Assembly: GCA_028753945.1 (NCBI GenBank)
Contig: JAPNXP010000015.1
Span: 1,116,001-1,180,000, forward strand
Length of the DNA: 64,000 nt
Direction: 5' to 3'
Source: Hexactinellida sp. DTS-2022
Taxonomy: Eukaryota; Porifera; Hexactinellida
Position numbers and translations under genes: made by a program. Positions 12,124 to 25,178 of this stretch are shown here, piece after piece. Below the pieces are notes generated by a model. The model was not told the DNA's origin and ran no database searches. It was given only the letters and a program-made list of their open reading frames with translations. Each line of letters opens with the position of its first letter. Within the stretch, counting starts at the first letter, position 1.

Positions 12124-14412
12124 ATAACAAAATTGCAGCCTGTGCCGACGCATGTTCCTTTGGTGGCACTATATTTTGTTGGTTGTTTATTTATAGTGCC
12201 TCCAAAAGAACATGCTGTCGGCGCAGGCTGCAATTTTGGATTTTTTTTTCGCCATGTCATCATCACTATGAAGGTGTTAAATTATTTCAAAAAGGTGTTA
12301 CAGAAGGCATCGACCCTTAGAGTGGTGGAAGTTTCCATTTAGTTCATATAATTTTAGAGATATTCAAGTTTGAGTTGAATATAATAGCTGATGACTCAGC
12401 ATTTGTTATGTGTGTGTTGGGTCATCACCCAATATCAACTAACCCATTTTAAATATCGAATTAACAAAATTGTAAAAATACATTTTTTTGACGATGTCAT
12501 AATCACCTCAAGGTGTCAAGACCCACTTGTATAGGTGGTACCTGGCATAAGGACCAATTGATAAATTGAAAGTTTGTTTCTATCTTGTATCATCTCTGAG
12601 ATTAATGAAATTTATCTAATTAGTATAAATATTTAATTTATTTATTTATTATTTAACACCATTATTATATACAGCAAAATAAATTAAGTTCAATTATTTG
12701 CAATTATTATTAATTTAAATTGAATTTCACTATAATATTTGAATTCCACGCACTCGATAACCCCAATAATCTATTTGGAACCGTCTATCAGTTAAATACA
12801 AAATGAATTAATTATAATTAATTAAGTCAGTCATTAATTGTGCAAGAATATTAACGCAGAAGTAAATATAATCACATAATCTGTCGTTGTGGTATGTAAA
12901 ATCTTAACGGTTCTATCATAAACCATCTTTAGTTTAATGCCATTCATTCATTACTTATTGATAATAAATTAAATTATTAGTTATTTATTTTAGCAATGTT
13001 ATCCACGGTGATTTGAGTTTAGTCAACAAATTCCTTATATCATTATATTTTATTTAATCCATTGTATAGTAATACTACAATTAAATAGAAGCCAGCTGGA
13101 ATTTTTAAGTTGAATCAATATATTTATCTCAAGTTGAAACAATAGAGTAAGATTTAACAAGTTAAATCAATATAATTATTACAAGTTGAAACAATAGAAT
13201 TAGATTTAACACTTTTACTGAAATTGAAGTGCGAGTAAACAAAGAAATTTCAAACCCCATTTATGGCAGAAATTAAACATATTTTTGAAAATATTCCTCT
13301 CCCATCAGACGCAGAATTTTATGGTGAATCCAAATGTGAAATAAAATTTGGGGGTTTAGTAAAACATATTTTGAGTTATGGACCAGACAAATTTTGAAAG
13401 GTGTTAAAGATGTGTCAAAAATTCGTTAATCAAAAATCGTAACCCCAGGTGCAAATTAGACGGTCCATACGCACCTACATGCCAAGTTTCAGCCCATCAA
13501 CTATAAAGCTCAGGCCAGGGCACCGTCTACGGAGAAAAAATAAAAATAATAAAAATCCAAAATTGCATCCTGTGCCGACGCATGTTCCTTGGGTGGCACT
13601 ATATTTTGTTGGTGGTTTATTGATAGTGCCTCCAAAGGAACATGCTGTCGGCGCAGGCTGCAATTTTGGATTTTTTTTCGCCAAGTCATCAACGCCCAAG
13701 GTGTGAAGAAGCATTTGTTAATTGGTCCGGGCCCACAAGGAACGGTAGATAAATTTGAAGTTTGTTTCTATCATAAACCATCTTGAGTTTAATGCCATTC
13801 ATTCATTATGTATTGATAATAAATTATATTATTAGTTATTTATATTAGCATTGTTATCCACGGTTGAGTTGAATTAAGTCAACAAATTCCTTATATTATA
13901 TTATTTTATTTAATCCATTGTATGGTAAATTAAATAGAAGCCAGCTGCAATTTATAAGTTAAATCAATTTAATTATCGCAAGTTGAATCAATAGAGTAAG
14001 ATTTAACAAGTTAAATCAATATAATTATTACAAGTTGAAACAATGGAATTGGATTTCACAGTTTTATTGAAATTGAAGTGTTGAGTAAACAAAGGAATTT
14101 CAACCCCCATTTATGGCAGAAATTAAACCAATTTTAACAAATTTTCTTCTCCCGTCAGACGCAGAATTTTAAGATGAATCTAAATATGAAATAAAATTTT
14201 GGGGTTTAGTAAAACATTTTTTGAGTTATGGACCAGACAAATTTTGAAAGGTGTTAAAGATGTGTCAAAAATTTGTTAATACAAAATCGTAACCCCAGGT
14301 GCAAATTAGACGTCGACTCCGAATCTACATGCCAAGTTTCAGCCCTCTATGTTTACAGGTGTGGCCAGGGCACCTGCTACGGAGAAATAATAATAATAAT
14401 AAAAATAATAAT

Positions 14413-14977
14413 AAAGGCAGTGATTCCAATACTGGGCCACTATACTATAGTATAGTCGGCACAGTAATAATAATATAAATAAAGGCAGTGATTCCAATAC
14501 TGGGCCACTATACTATAGTATAGTCGGCACAGTAATAAAAATAATAATAATAAAGGCAGTGATTCCAATACTGGGCCACTATACTATAGTATAGTCGGCA
14601 CAGTAAAAATAATAATAATAAAAATTAAAATAAAGGCAGTGATTCCAATACCGGGCCACTATACTATAGTATAGTCGGCACAGTAATAAAGGCAGTGATT
14701 CCAATACTGGGCCACTATACTATAGTATAGTCGGCACAGTAATAATAAAGGCAGTGATTCTAATACTGGGCCACTATGCTATAGTATAGTCGGCACAGTA
14801 AAAATAAAGGCAGTGATTCCAATACTGGGCCACTATACTATAGTATAGTCGGCACAGTAAAAATAAAGGCAGTGATTCCAATACTGGGCCACTATACTAT
14901 AGTATAGTCGGCACAGTAAAAATAAAGGCAGTGATTCCAATACTGGGCCACTATACTATAGTATAATCGGCACAGTA
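14413..14977. repeat. Tandem array of nine FB2 palindromes
   Basis: Palindromes start at 14430, 14498, 14569, 14649, 14705, 14764, 14823, 14882 and 14941, each 37 bp. Spacing is 68, 71, 80, 56 and then 59 bp four times. Spacers are (AAT)n or AAAATA followed by AAGGCAGTGATTCCAA. The last four 59-bp units are almost identical, so the right half looks recently amplified. The array ends against an FB1 at about 14979. Confidence 0.9.
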
Positions 14978-15509
14978 AAAATCCAAAATTGCAACTGTGC
15001 CGACACATGCTCCTTTGGTGGCACTATATTTTGGTGGTGGTTTATTGATAGTGCCTCCAAAGGAACATGCTGTCGGCACTGCTGCAATTTTGGATTTTTT
15101 TTCCAATGTCATCATCATTATGAAGGTGTTAAATTATTTCACAAAGGTGTTTCAGAAGGCAACGACCCTTAGAGTGGTGGAAGTTTCCATTTAGCTCACT
15201 TCATTTGAGAGATATTCAAGTATCAGTAGAATATAATAGGTGATGATTCAGCATTTTGTGTGTGTGTTGGATGACCACACAACACCAACCGAACCATTCG
15301 AAATAGTGAACGACCGAAACCAGTATTTTACCGAAACCGAATTTCGGCCGAAATTAAAATTTCCCACCGAAATACCGAAACCGAATTTCGTTATTTCGGC
15401 CACAATTTACAAGACAATAAATACTATTTTAATTAATCATCACAGTTATTTTAATATAGTTGAGCAAATTTTCAATTACGTAATTTGTGTTACTATCTTT
15501 TTCTAATAA

Positions 15510-15664
15510 ATGAAATCAACTTTTTTGGGTAAGTTTTCTCGACAAAACAATATTTTTTCCGCATTTGCTGGGAGTAATCTGTTCCTTTCATCGGTTACAA
15601 TGTCACCAGCTGTTGAAAATAAACGTTCGACATCAGTGGTAGTCGGAGGTGGAGTAAGATATAA
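15510..15664 (-). pseudogene. hAT transposase, C-terminal dimerisation domain
   Basis: The minus-strand translation contains PPPTTTDVERLFSTAGDIV followed by RNRLLPANAEKILFCRENLP, the classic hAT C-terminal dimerisation motif (E-R-xF-S-xAG ... RxxL ... lxxNLP). Reading stops soon after, in the element's left end. Its upstream coding neighbour lies 28.6 kb away at 44251. If the inserted block and one ATAA copy are set aside, the frame passes directly from LAEQAL to YLTPPP, the expected spacing. The domain is non-functional as it stands. Confidence 0.85.
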
Positions 15665-15980
15665 AAAATCCAAAATTGCAGCTGTGCCGAGGCATGTTCC
15701 TTCGGTGGCACTATATTTTGTTGGTGGTTTATTGATAGTGCCTCCAAAGGAACATGCTGTCGGCAACCTCTAACATTGATTATAAAGCGTAAATAGGCTT
15801 AAATGGTCAATTTTAACATTTTGAAATTTTAGTGATTACGTCATCATGCGATAATGACTCAGCATATTGCGAATCTGGTGTGACCAAAGTGTCCGCATCA
15901 TTAATGTGCATGTTCTATTAAATTATCAGATTTTTATAACTCTTAGAGGGCGGGAATTATGTGCGATAAGTAAATTTTCA

Positions 15981-16455
15981 GGGTTCTCGAAATGTGACAA
16001 TGACGTCATAACTTGTCGAGGTGTGAGAAATTTTGAGTGGAAACCTCAACTTGTTGGCGGGTGCCAAAAATTACCCCCATTGCCAAAATCGCATTTGGAA
16101 ACCGTCCAGTTTCTTCAATCAACTCGTAGCATACAAACAAATATATATATACACCCACCCACCCAGGCTTGTGTTTTAATAGTATAGATAGATAATAATA
16201 CAATCCAAAATTGCAGCCTGTGCCGACGCATGTTCCTTTGGTGGCACTATATTTTGTTGGTGGTCTATTGATAGTGCCTCCAATGGAACATGCTGTCGAC
16301 ACAGGCTGCAATTTTTGATTTATTTCGCCAAGTCATCAACGCCCAAGGTGTGAAGAACCATTTGTTAATTGGTCGGAGTCACAAGGAACGGTAGATAAAT
16401 TTGAAGTTAGTTTCTATCATAAACCATCTTGATTTTAATGCCATTCATTCATTAT
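15981..16455. repeat. Second copy of the 475-bp identical segment
   Basis: Identical to 2924-3398 at a constant offset of 13,057 bp. The left neighbour here is the unique 15773-15980 stretch. Confidence 0.8.
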
Positions 16456-17035
16456 ATATTGTTAATAAATTATAGTATTAGTTATTTATTTTAGCAATGT
16501 TATCCACGGTTAAGTTGAATTAAGTCAACAAATTCCTTATATTATAATATTTTATTTAATCCATTGTATAGTAATACTACAAATAAATAGAAGCCAGCTG
16601 GAATTTATAAGTTAAATCAATATAATTATCGCAAGTTGAATCACTAGAGTAGGATTTAAGAAGGTAAATCAATATAATTATTACAAGTTGAAACAATGGA
16701 ATTAGATTTCACAGTTTTACTGAAATTGAAGTGTGAGTAAACAAAGAAATTTCAACCCCCATTAATGGCAGAAATTGACACCTTTATTGAAATATTTTTC
16801 TCCCATCAGACGCAGAATTTTATGGCGAATCCAAATGTGAAATAAAATTTGGGGGTTTAGTAAAACAATTTTTGAGTTATGGACCAGACAAAATTTGAAA
16901 GGTGTTAAAGAAGTGTCAAAAATTTGTTAATAAAAAATTGTAACCCCAGGTGCAAATTAGACGCTCCCATCGCACCTACATGCCAAGTTTCAGCTCTCTA
17001 TGTATAAAGGTGTGGCCAGGGCACCGTATACGGAG

Positions 17036-19883
17036 AAAAAATAAAAATAAAAAAATTGCAGCCTGTGCCGACGCATATTCCTTTGGTGGCACTATATTTT
17101 GGTGGTGATTATTGATAGTGCCTCCAAAGGAACATGCTGTCGGCACAAGCTGAAATTTTGGATTTTTTTTCGCCTAGTCATCATCACTATGAAGGTGTTA
17201 AATTATTTCAGAAAGGTGTTTCAGAAGGCAACGACCGTTAGAGTCGTGGAAGTTTCCATTTTGCTCACTTCGTTTCAAAGATATTCAAGTTTCAGTAGAA
17301 TATAATAAGTGATGAGTCAGCATTTTTAATGTGAGTGTTGGATCATCACCCAACACCAACTAACCCATTTTAGATGTCGAATTAAAAAAATTGTAAAAAT
17401 ACATTTTTTTAACGATGTCATCATCACCTCAAGGTGTCAAGACCCACTTGTATAGGTGGTACCTGGCATAAGGACCAATTGATAAATTGAAAGTTTGTGT
17501 ATATCTTGTATCATCTCTGAGATTAATGAAATTTAGCTAATTAGCATAAAAATTTAATTAATGTATTAATTATTTAACACCATTATTATATACAGCAAAT
17601 TAAATTATGTTCAATTATTTGCAATAATTATTAATTTAAATTGAATTTCACTATAATGTTTGAATTCCACGCACTCGATAACCCCAATAATCCAATTGGA
17701 ACCGTCTATAAGTTAAATACAAAAGGAATTAATTATAATTAATTACGTCAGTACATTAATTGTGCAAGAATATTCTCGCCGAAATATATATAATCACTTA
17801 ATCTGTCGTTGTTGTGGAATGTAAAATCTTAACTGTTCTATCATAAACCATCTTGAGTTTAATGCCATTCATTCATTATGTAGTGATAATAAGTTATATT
17901 ATTTGTTAATTATTTTAGCAATGTTATCCACGGTTAAGTTGAATTAAGTCAACAAATTCCTTATATTATAATATTTTATTAAATCCATTGTATAGTAATA
18001 CTACAATTAAATAGAAGCCAGCTGGAATTTATAAGTTAAATCAATATAATTATCGCAAGTTGAATCACTAGAGTAGGATTTAACAAGTTAAATCAATATA
18101 ATTATTACAAGTTGAAACAATGGAATTAGATTTCACAGTTTACTGAAATTGAAGTGTGAGTAAACAAAGAAATTTCAACCCCCATTTATGGCAGAAATTG
18201 ATCCCTTTATTGAAAATTTTCTTCTCCCATCAGACGCAGAATTCTATGGCGAATCCAAATGTGAAATAAAATTTGGGGGTTTAGTAAAACAATTTTTGAG
18301 TTATGGACCAGACAAAATTTGAAAGGTGTTAAAGATGTGTCAAAAATTTGTTAAAAAAAAATCGTAACCCCAGGTGCAAATTAGACGCTCCCATCGCACC
18401 TACATGCCAAGTTTCAGCTCTCTATGTATAAAGGTGTGGCCAGGGCACCGTCTACGGAGAAAAAATAAAAATAAAAAAATTGCAGCCTGTGCCGACGCAT
18501 ATTCCTTTGGTGGCACTATATTTTGGTGGTGATTATTGATAGTGCCTCCAAAGGAACATGCTGTCGGCACAAGCTGAAATTTTGGATTTTTTTTCGCCTA
18601 GTCATCATCACTATGAAGGTGTTAAATTATTTCAGAAAGGTGTTTCAGAAGGCAACGACCGTTAGAGTCGTGGAAGTTTCCATTTTGCTCACTTCGTTTC
18701 AAAGATATTCAAGTTTCAGTAGAATATAATAAGTGATGAGTCAGCATTTTTAATGTGAGTGTTGGATCATCACCCAACACCAACTAACCCATTTTAGATG
18801 TCGAATTAAAAAAATTGTAAAAATACATTTTTTTAACGATGTCATCATCACCTCAAGGTGTCAAGACCCACTTGTATAGGTGGTACCTGGCATAAGGACC
18901 AATTGATAAATTGAAAGTTTGTGTATATCTTGTATCATCTCTGAGATTAATGAAATTTAGCTAATTAGCATAAAAATTTAATTAATGTATTAATTATTTA
19001 ACACCATTATTATATACAGCAAATTAAATTATGTTCAATTATTTGCAATAATTATTAATTTAAATTGAATTTCACTATAATGTTTGAATTCCACGCACTC
19101 GATAACCCCAATAATCCAATTGGAACCGTCTATAAGTTAAATACAAAAGGAATTAATTATAATTAATTACGTCAGTACATTAATTGTGCAAGAATATTCT
19201 CGCCGAAATATATATAATCACTTAATCTGTCGTTGTTGTGGAATGTAAAATCTTAACTGTTCTATCATAAACCATCTTGAGTTTAATGCCATTCATTCAT
19301 TATGTAGTGATAATAAGTTATATTATTTGTTAATTATTTTAGCAATGTTATCCACGGTTAAGTTGAATTAAGTCAACAAATTCCTTATATTATAATATTT
19401 TATTAAATCCATTGTATAGTAATACTACAATTAAATAGAAGCCAGCTGGAATTTATAAGTTAAATCAATATAATTATCGCAAGTTGAATCACTAGAGTAG
19501 GATTTAACAAGTTAAATCAATATAATTATTACAAGTTGAAACAATGGAATTAGATTTCACAGTTTACTGAAATTGAAGTGTGAGTAAACAAAGAAATTTC
19601 AACCCCCATTTATGGCAGAAATTGATCCCTTTATTGAAAATTTTCTTCTCCCATCAGACGCAGAATTCTATGGCGAATCCAAATGTGAAATAAAATTTGG
19701 GGGTTTAGTAAAACAATTTTTGAGTTATGGACCAGACAAAATTTGAAAGGTGTTAAAGATGTGTCAAAAATTTGTTAAAAAAAAATCGTAACCCCAGGTG
19801 CAAATTAGACGCTCCCATCGCACCTACATGCCAAGTTTCAGCTCTCTATGTATAAAGGTGTGGCCAGGGCACCGTCTACGGAG
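17036..19883. repeat. Identical 1,424-bp tandem duplication
   Basis: 17036-18459 and 18460-19883 read the same wherever compared, including small chance ORFs at 17099 and 18523 that give the same 68 residues. The unit runs from one FB1 to the next and includes one full module pair. Sequence left of 17036 also resembles the unit but with several differences. Lack of divergence means a very recent event or an assembly artefact. Confidence 0.85.
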
Positions 19884-21962
19884 AAAAAAAAAATTGCAGC
19901 TGTGCCGACGCATGTTCCTTTGGTGGCACTATATTTTGGTGGTGGTTTATTGATAGTGCCTCCAATGGGACATGCTGTCAGCACAGCTGCAATTTTAGAT
20001 TTTTTTTCGCCATGTCATCATCACTATGAAGGTGTTAAAATATATCAAAAGGTGTTACAGAAGGCATCGACCCTTAGAGTGGCGGAAGTTTCCATTTAGT
20101 TCACTTCATTTTAGAGATATTCAAGTTTGAGTAGAATATAATAGCTGATGACTCAGCATTTTTTATGTGAGTGTTGGGTCTTCACCCAACTTCAAATAAC
20201 CCATTTTAAATATCGAATTAACAAAATTGTAAAAATACATTTTTTTGACAATGTCATCATCACCTCAAGGTGTCAAGACTCACTTGTATAGGTGGTACGT
20301 GGCATAAGGACCAATTGATAAATTGAAAGTTTGTTTCTATCTTCTATGATCTCTGAGATTTATGATATTTAATTAATTAGTATAAATAATTATTAATAAT
20401 ATTTATAATTTAACACCAATTTCAATGTCAACATATATTTATTAAGTTTAATTATTTTGTCATAAATAATTAATTAATTAATTTGGCTATCAAATTTCAA
20501 TTCCGCACACTCGATAACCCCTAATAAACAAATTGGGAGCATCTATATAAGTCATATACTGACTTAATTAATTATTATTAATTACGTCAGTATATTAACA
20601 GTGCAAGAGTATTCTTGCAGAAGGAAATATAATCACATAATCTGTCGTTGTTATGGAATGTAGAATCTTAGTTTTCAATTGGAAAATAGAAGCCTACTCG
20701 ATCTCACAAGTTGAATCAATATAATAATAACGAGTTGAAACAATAGAATTAGATTTAACACTTTCAATTGAACTGAAGTGTTAGTAAACAAAGGAAACTT
20801 GCAACTCAATTGTGGCACAAACTAAGTACAATTTGAAAATTCGTGCACTGTGAAAAGGTGTAGAATTTAATTCTCTATCGAATGCATATAAATAGAATAT
20901 ACGCGCACTATTTATTGTTCTTTTTCTAATATTAAACAGGTGCAAAAATGTGTCCAAAAAAATGTGATAATAAAACGTGACCCCAGGTGCACATCTGTAA
21001 CCCATGAGACACATATCCTGAAAATTTGGGCTCTTAGTTAGTAAAACTCTGTTCAGTAGAGAGGCTACGGACTAATAACTAACCAAAGCACTAAGATTAG
21101 AACTGGGCCACTATACTATAGTATAGTCGGCACAGTAATAATAATAATATTAAAGGCAGTAAGATTAGAACTGGGCCACTTTACTATAGTATAGTCGGCA
21201 CAGTAATAATAAAAATAATAAAGGCAGTGATTCCAATACTGGGCCACTATACTATAGTATAGTCGGCACAGTAAAAAATTCAAAATTGCACCCTGTGCCG
21301 ACGCATGTTCCTTTGGTGGCACTATATTTTGTTGGTTGTTTATTGATAGTGCCTCCAAAGGAACATGCTGTCGGCGCAGGCTGCAATTTTGGATTTTTTT
21401 TCGCCAAGTCATCAACGCCCAAGGTGTGAAGAAGCATTTGTTAATTGGTCCGAGTCACAAGGAACGGTAGATAAATTTGAAGTTTGTTTCTATCTTAAAC
21501 CATCTTGAGTTTGATGCCATTCATTCATTATGTATTGATAATAAATTGTATTATTAGTTATTTATATTAGCATTGTTATCCACGGTTGAGTTGAATTAAG
21601 TCAACAAATTCCTTATATTATATTATTTTATTTAATCCATTGTATGGTAAATTAAATAGAAGCCAGCTGCAATTTATAAGTTAAATCAATTTAATTATCG
21701 CAAGTTGAATCAATAGAGTAAGATTTAACAAGTTAAATCAATATAATTATTACAAGTTGAAACAATGGAATTAGATTTAACAGTTATGTTGCAGTGCAAA
21801 CGCGTTTTTGGTGTAATCGCGATTACACTGGTGCAATCGCGATTACACTGATATGTTGGCGTGATCGCGTTCACACCGGTGTAATCGCGATTTAGGTTTT
21901 TAGTTGAGCTTGTGGTTAGTTTAGATAGTTGGTGATACTGGTATACTAATGAGAAGATTGTA

Positions 21963-22223
21963 CAGTACAGCCTCCCTAATTCGAACCCTTGCCAGTCCGA
22001 ACAGGAGATCCAAAAATATTTTTCGTATAAATTTGGGGAAAAATTACAATGAAATTATTAAAAAATAAGTCTCAGATTAGGTAGTATACTATATGTTTAG
22101 TTTGGATTAAAAAGGTTTGGACAAGTTGGTTCGGATTATCGAGGTCTGATTTTAAGTTTAACTAATCGGAAAAGATTTTTTTTGTATCAGAATACCTCTG
22201 TTCGGATTAGAAAGGGTGTACTG
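21963..22223. mobile_element. pogo/Tigger-type MITE, family 2, copy 2
   Basis: The left end reads CAGTACAGCCTCCCTAATTC and the right-end complement CAGTACACCCTTTCTAATCC, with TA flanks (21961-21962, 22224-22225). It interrupts the Ginger at the inner edge of its left TIR, so it is younger than the Ginger. Confidence 0.7.
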
Positions 22224-22496
22224 TAACTAGTATAATCATGTAATCATATAATCATCACATATCAGATGGCAGGCAAACTGTCAAAGAACATTTACAAATC
22301 TTTGATCAATTTTTTGTATACTAAACAGTCATCAAAGGTAGAACTTGCAAAAATCTATTGAAGTTAACTTCAGATGATGATTATAGTTCTGCTTTGCATA
22401 CTAGGTTCCAATTTGTCAATTTGGGGTATAGAAAAGCAAAGAAACGGCTAGCTTATAAATATACTTGAATTGAGCGATGGTTAGTAGCATTTGGAG

Positions 22497-24543
22497 ATGT
22501 CCCGAAGTGAATTTGTAGAAAAATTAAACTCCTTAACCCGAGTTTATTCGAGTGAAATCTACACTCCAGCCGATATTGCAACAAAGATTGCTATATTACA
22601 ATCTGGAAAACCGTGTCTTCCACAGAAAGAAGTGACAAGGTGGAAACGTGTGCATGAACGATTCAAGTTGCTATCTTATCAAGGTACTAACATACTATAT
22701 CTCCGAGAACGAAAAAATCATCCTGCAAAGCGAGTTCTCTCAACTGAAGAGCTTTTTGACACTTTGGAGAGGCTGCACAAAGTTGAAGGAGATCATACAG
22801 GCAGAACTAGGTTATACAAGCGTGCTTCACAGGAATTCTACGGTGTTACTGAGAGAGTGTGTGGCATTTTCGTTAAAACTTGTATTGTATGTCACCTAAA
22901 GAAGTCAAAGAAGTCGTTAAAAACCATAGTTGTTAAGCCAATCGAATCAACAGACTATCTCTGCAGAGCTCAGGTAGATTTGATTGATATGAGCGATTTA
23001 AATCTAGAAGCAAACTTGTCTCCAGATGTTGTCACTCCATATCGCTACCTCATGGTCTATTTGGACCACTTCACTAAAAGATAAATCTAACACCGCTGAA
23101 ACGAAAAACTGGAGAGGAAGTAACCGAAGCTCTTCTGGATATTTTCTGTGAATCTGGCCCCCCGCACATCCTCCACTCGGATAATGGCAGAGAATTCTCC
23201 AATCACTTGTTGTTTTCAACATTAGCTGAAAAATTACCATCCATCAAGATAATTCATGGTAAACCACGTCACCCTGAGTCACAAGGAGCAGTAGAACGAG
23301 CAAAACGCGATATCAAAGATGCTCTCTTCACGATTATGTTTGATAATGGGAATGATCAGTGTTGGGTCAAGTATCTTAGGTGGGTGAAGTGCCACAAGAA
23401 TACGAGTTATCACAGCCATTCGAAGCTGTATACAACAAAAAGCCATCATTCGGTCTGTCTCACCTTGGTATTGCCCATGAATTCTGGGGATCAATAGATA
23501 CAGAAGAAGATCTAGCTTTTTTTCAAAGAGAAGTGAGTGCACCTGCTGCTGCTGAAGTACGTTCGTCGGAAGTCTCTTTTGACGAAGTTAATGAACTACT
23601 CAGTCACTCTTCTGATTCTGTAAGCCATCATAGCCCAGTGCCATACAATTCTAAATTTCGACCTCAGATTGACGAGTACGAAAGTCAAATATGTTATCCG
23701 TTACCTGTTGGAACTATAGTTACAGATGGCTTTGAATCTCCAATCGAGTCAAATTACAATCCTTTCCAAACTGGCTTTCATCAATCTGAAATAACGGAGC
23801 AGTCAGAATTGGCTAGCTACCAAACTCAGACGCACCATCACAGCCCTGACCTCCCTTTTCCTAGGTCTCCTACTCCACCTCGTTATATCGAAAGAATACA
23901 TGACAACGGTGCTTTAATTAATATGGATTGCGTTGCATGTGGTCGAAAGACGTCCGGTGTTCATTCTTGTCCACATTGTTTTCGTTTCATTCATACGATA
24001 TGTGGCAGATTAGTAGGTGAAGAAGGATATGGTAGCAGTGTGGTATGTCCAGCATGTGATCTTGCATCACGCAAAGAAACATGTAGTACGATGCGTGCTG
24101 GCGTGAAGCGAAACCAAGAAAGTTCGCATCACAGAATGCTGAATTCGAGCTCTAAGAAGTTTAAGCCAGCACATATAGGAAATACAGTTGTAATACCAAT
24201 TTCAGAGCCGGACAAAGTCAACTCTTTGGGTCCGCGGAATATTATTGGATGCATTACTGGTAAAGATGACTCTACATACACTGTTGGCACTTCCCAAGGC
24301 ACAATCTCAGTTGCTTATACTAGGAATCAGTTTGAGCTATGTCCCAGTAATCTGCTCTCTATCGAAAGTGTCCCGCATGAGACCGTAACACAGACAGAGG
24401 TTACACAGAGTGCTTCCCTTGGAATTACTAAAGGGTCTTCCTGTCGGTGCAAGTTTTGCAAAACGCAGAGGTGCCCATGTAAGAAGTCAGGGAGAGCTTG
24501 CAACTCTAAATGTCACAAGGGCCATAGCTGTTTCAACAAGTAA
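22497..24543 (+). pseudogene. Ginger transposase (H2C2 finger, DDE integrase, PHD-like finger, Cys-rich tail)
   Basis: The first ATG in the open frame is 22497 (MSRSEFVEK). In order: an HHCC zinc-binding region (HKVEGDHTGRTRLYKR ... CIVCHLKK), the DDE core with first Asp in AQVDLIDM, second in HSDNGREF and the Glu in HPESQGAVERAKRDI, the PFEAVYNKKPSFGL segment, a PHD-like finger (CVACGRKTSGVHSCPHC ... CPACD) and a C-terminal cysteine cluster (CRCKFCKTQRCPCKKSGRAC). This order matches invertebrate KRBA2-like/GIN1-like proteins of Ginger elements. The reading frame is disrupted about twice. No intron signal explains the breaks. Confidence 0.85.
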
Positions 24544-25178
24544 TATTCTAGCCAGTTCATTAGTTAGCTATTTGGAGCTTGCAAACTTGTATTTGTACCA
24601 CCAAATCTGTAGGCAATCAATAATCCTTTTATCGATCTAAATCACGTTCATGTTCAGTAATTATATCTAGTTCGATTAATTTTTAAGTTATATAACAAAT
24701 TTCAATTATAATAAGTACAGTAAGTTGAAATAGATCAAAGATCCGTAACTCTAGAATCTAGATTAGTATCACACAAGAATCAACAAATCTAAAATCAAAT
24801 AAAATTGTATATAACGAAGGCCTTCGCTCTCGGTCGATTCCCGACGGACCACTCTCTCATAAACTATTTTATTTCCTTCGACTTTACCTAAGAATAGGAA
24901 AGCTAAGCGAATCATACGGTATTTGGCAAAAAACTTGAGTCAATCTTTCTTTTCACAGTTTGCCTGTCATCTTGATATGACTATGCGATTTTACAAACTA
25001 CAATCTTCTCATTAGTATACCAGTATCACCAACTATCTAAACTAACCACAAGCTCAACTAAAAACCTAAATCGCGATTACACCGGTGTGAACGCGATCAC
25101 GCCAACATATCAGTGTAATCGCGATTGCACCAGTGTAATCGCGATTACACCAAAAACGCGTTTGCACTGCAACAGTTA

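Larger units (their letters stand above)
3399..15295. repeat. Foldback-bearing repeat array, first block
   Basis: Related modules follow one another. A typical one runs from CATCAACGCCTCAAGGTGTG through AAATAGAAGCCAGCTGGAAT and TCTCCCATCAGACGCAGAA to GGCACCGTCTACGGAG. FB1 foldbacks sit between modules, near 3147-3263 (in the preceding segment), 3985-4107, 4425-4548, 5667-5788, 7192-7312, 8396-8517, 9829-9921, 10637-10758, 12125-12243, 13553-13676 and 14979-15102. A second module type (about 7320-8050, 8520-9200, 10760-11420, 12245-12910) carries the small hairpin TTGGGTCATCACCCAA. A third (about 4640-5650 and 6080-7110) contains ATTCCATCTCATTAATCCA. No gene is present; short ORFs here are foldback artefacts. 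Confidence 0.85.
15665..21786. repeat. Foldback-bearing repeat array, second block
   Basis: FB1 copies lie near 15665-15772 (right end clipped), 16202-16320, 17051-17168, 18475-18592, 19890-20007 and 21278-21401. Between 15773 and 15980 is a stretch seen only once in the window, with no gene. FB2 copies stand at 21101-21137, 21169-21205 and 21237-21273. The block ends where the Ginger is inserted at GTTA. Confidence 0.8.
21787..25174 (+). mobile_element. Ginger DNA transposon with integrase-like transposase
   Basis: TGTTGCAGTGC...GCACTGCAACA ends with TIRs of about 175-185 bp and a perfect 4-bp target duplication GTTA (21783-21786, 25175-25178). The paralogous array modules supply the empty site. 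Ginger elements are known for TGT-starting TIRs, short target duplications and an integrase related to that of LTR elements. Each TIR holds the palindrome TGTAATCGCGATTACA and the related AACGCGTT. A MITE (21963-22223) is nested just inside the left TIR. The coding region is broken about twice, so the copy is inactive. Confidence 0.85.

Noticed and set aside
14413-14977. CRISPR-like array of palindromic repeats
   Set aside because: Eukaryotic context, spacers are simple AT repeats and nearly identical, no cas genes; better explained as tandem FB2 palindromes.
24825-24860. Possible tRNA T-arm (GGTCGATTCCCGACGG)
   Set aside because: No acceptor stem, D-arm or anticodon arm can be folded around it.
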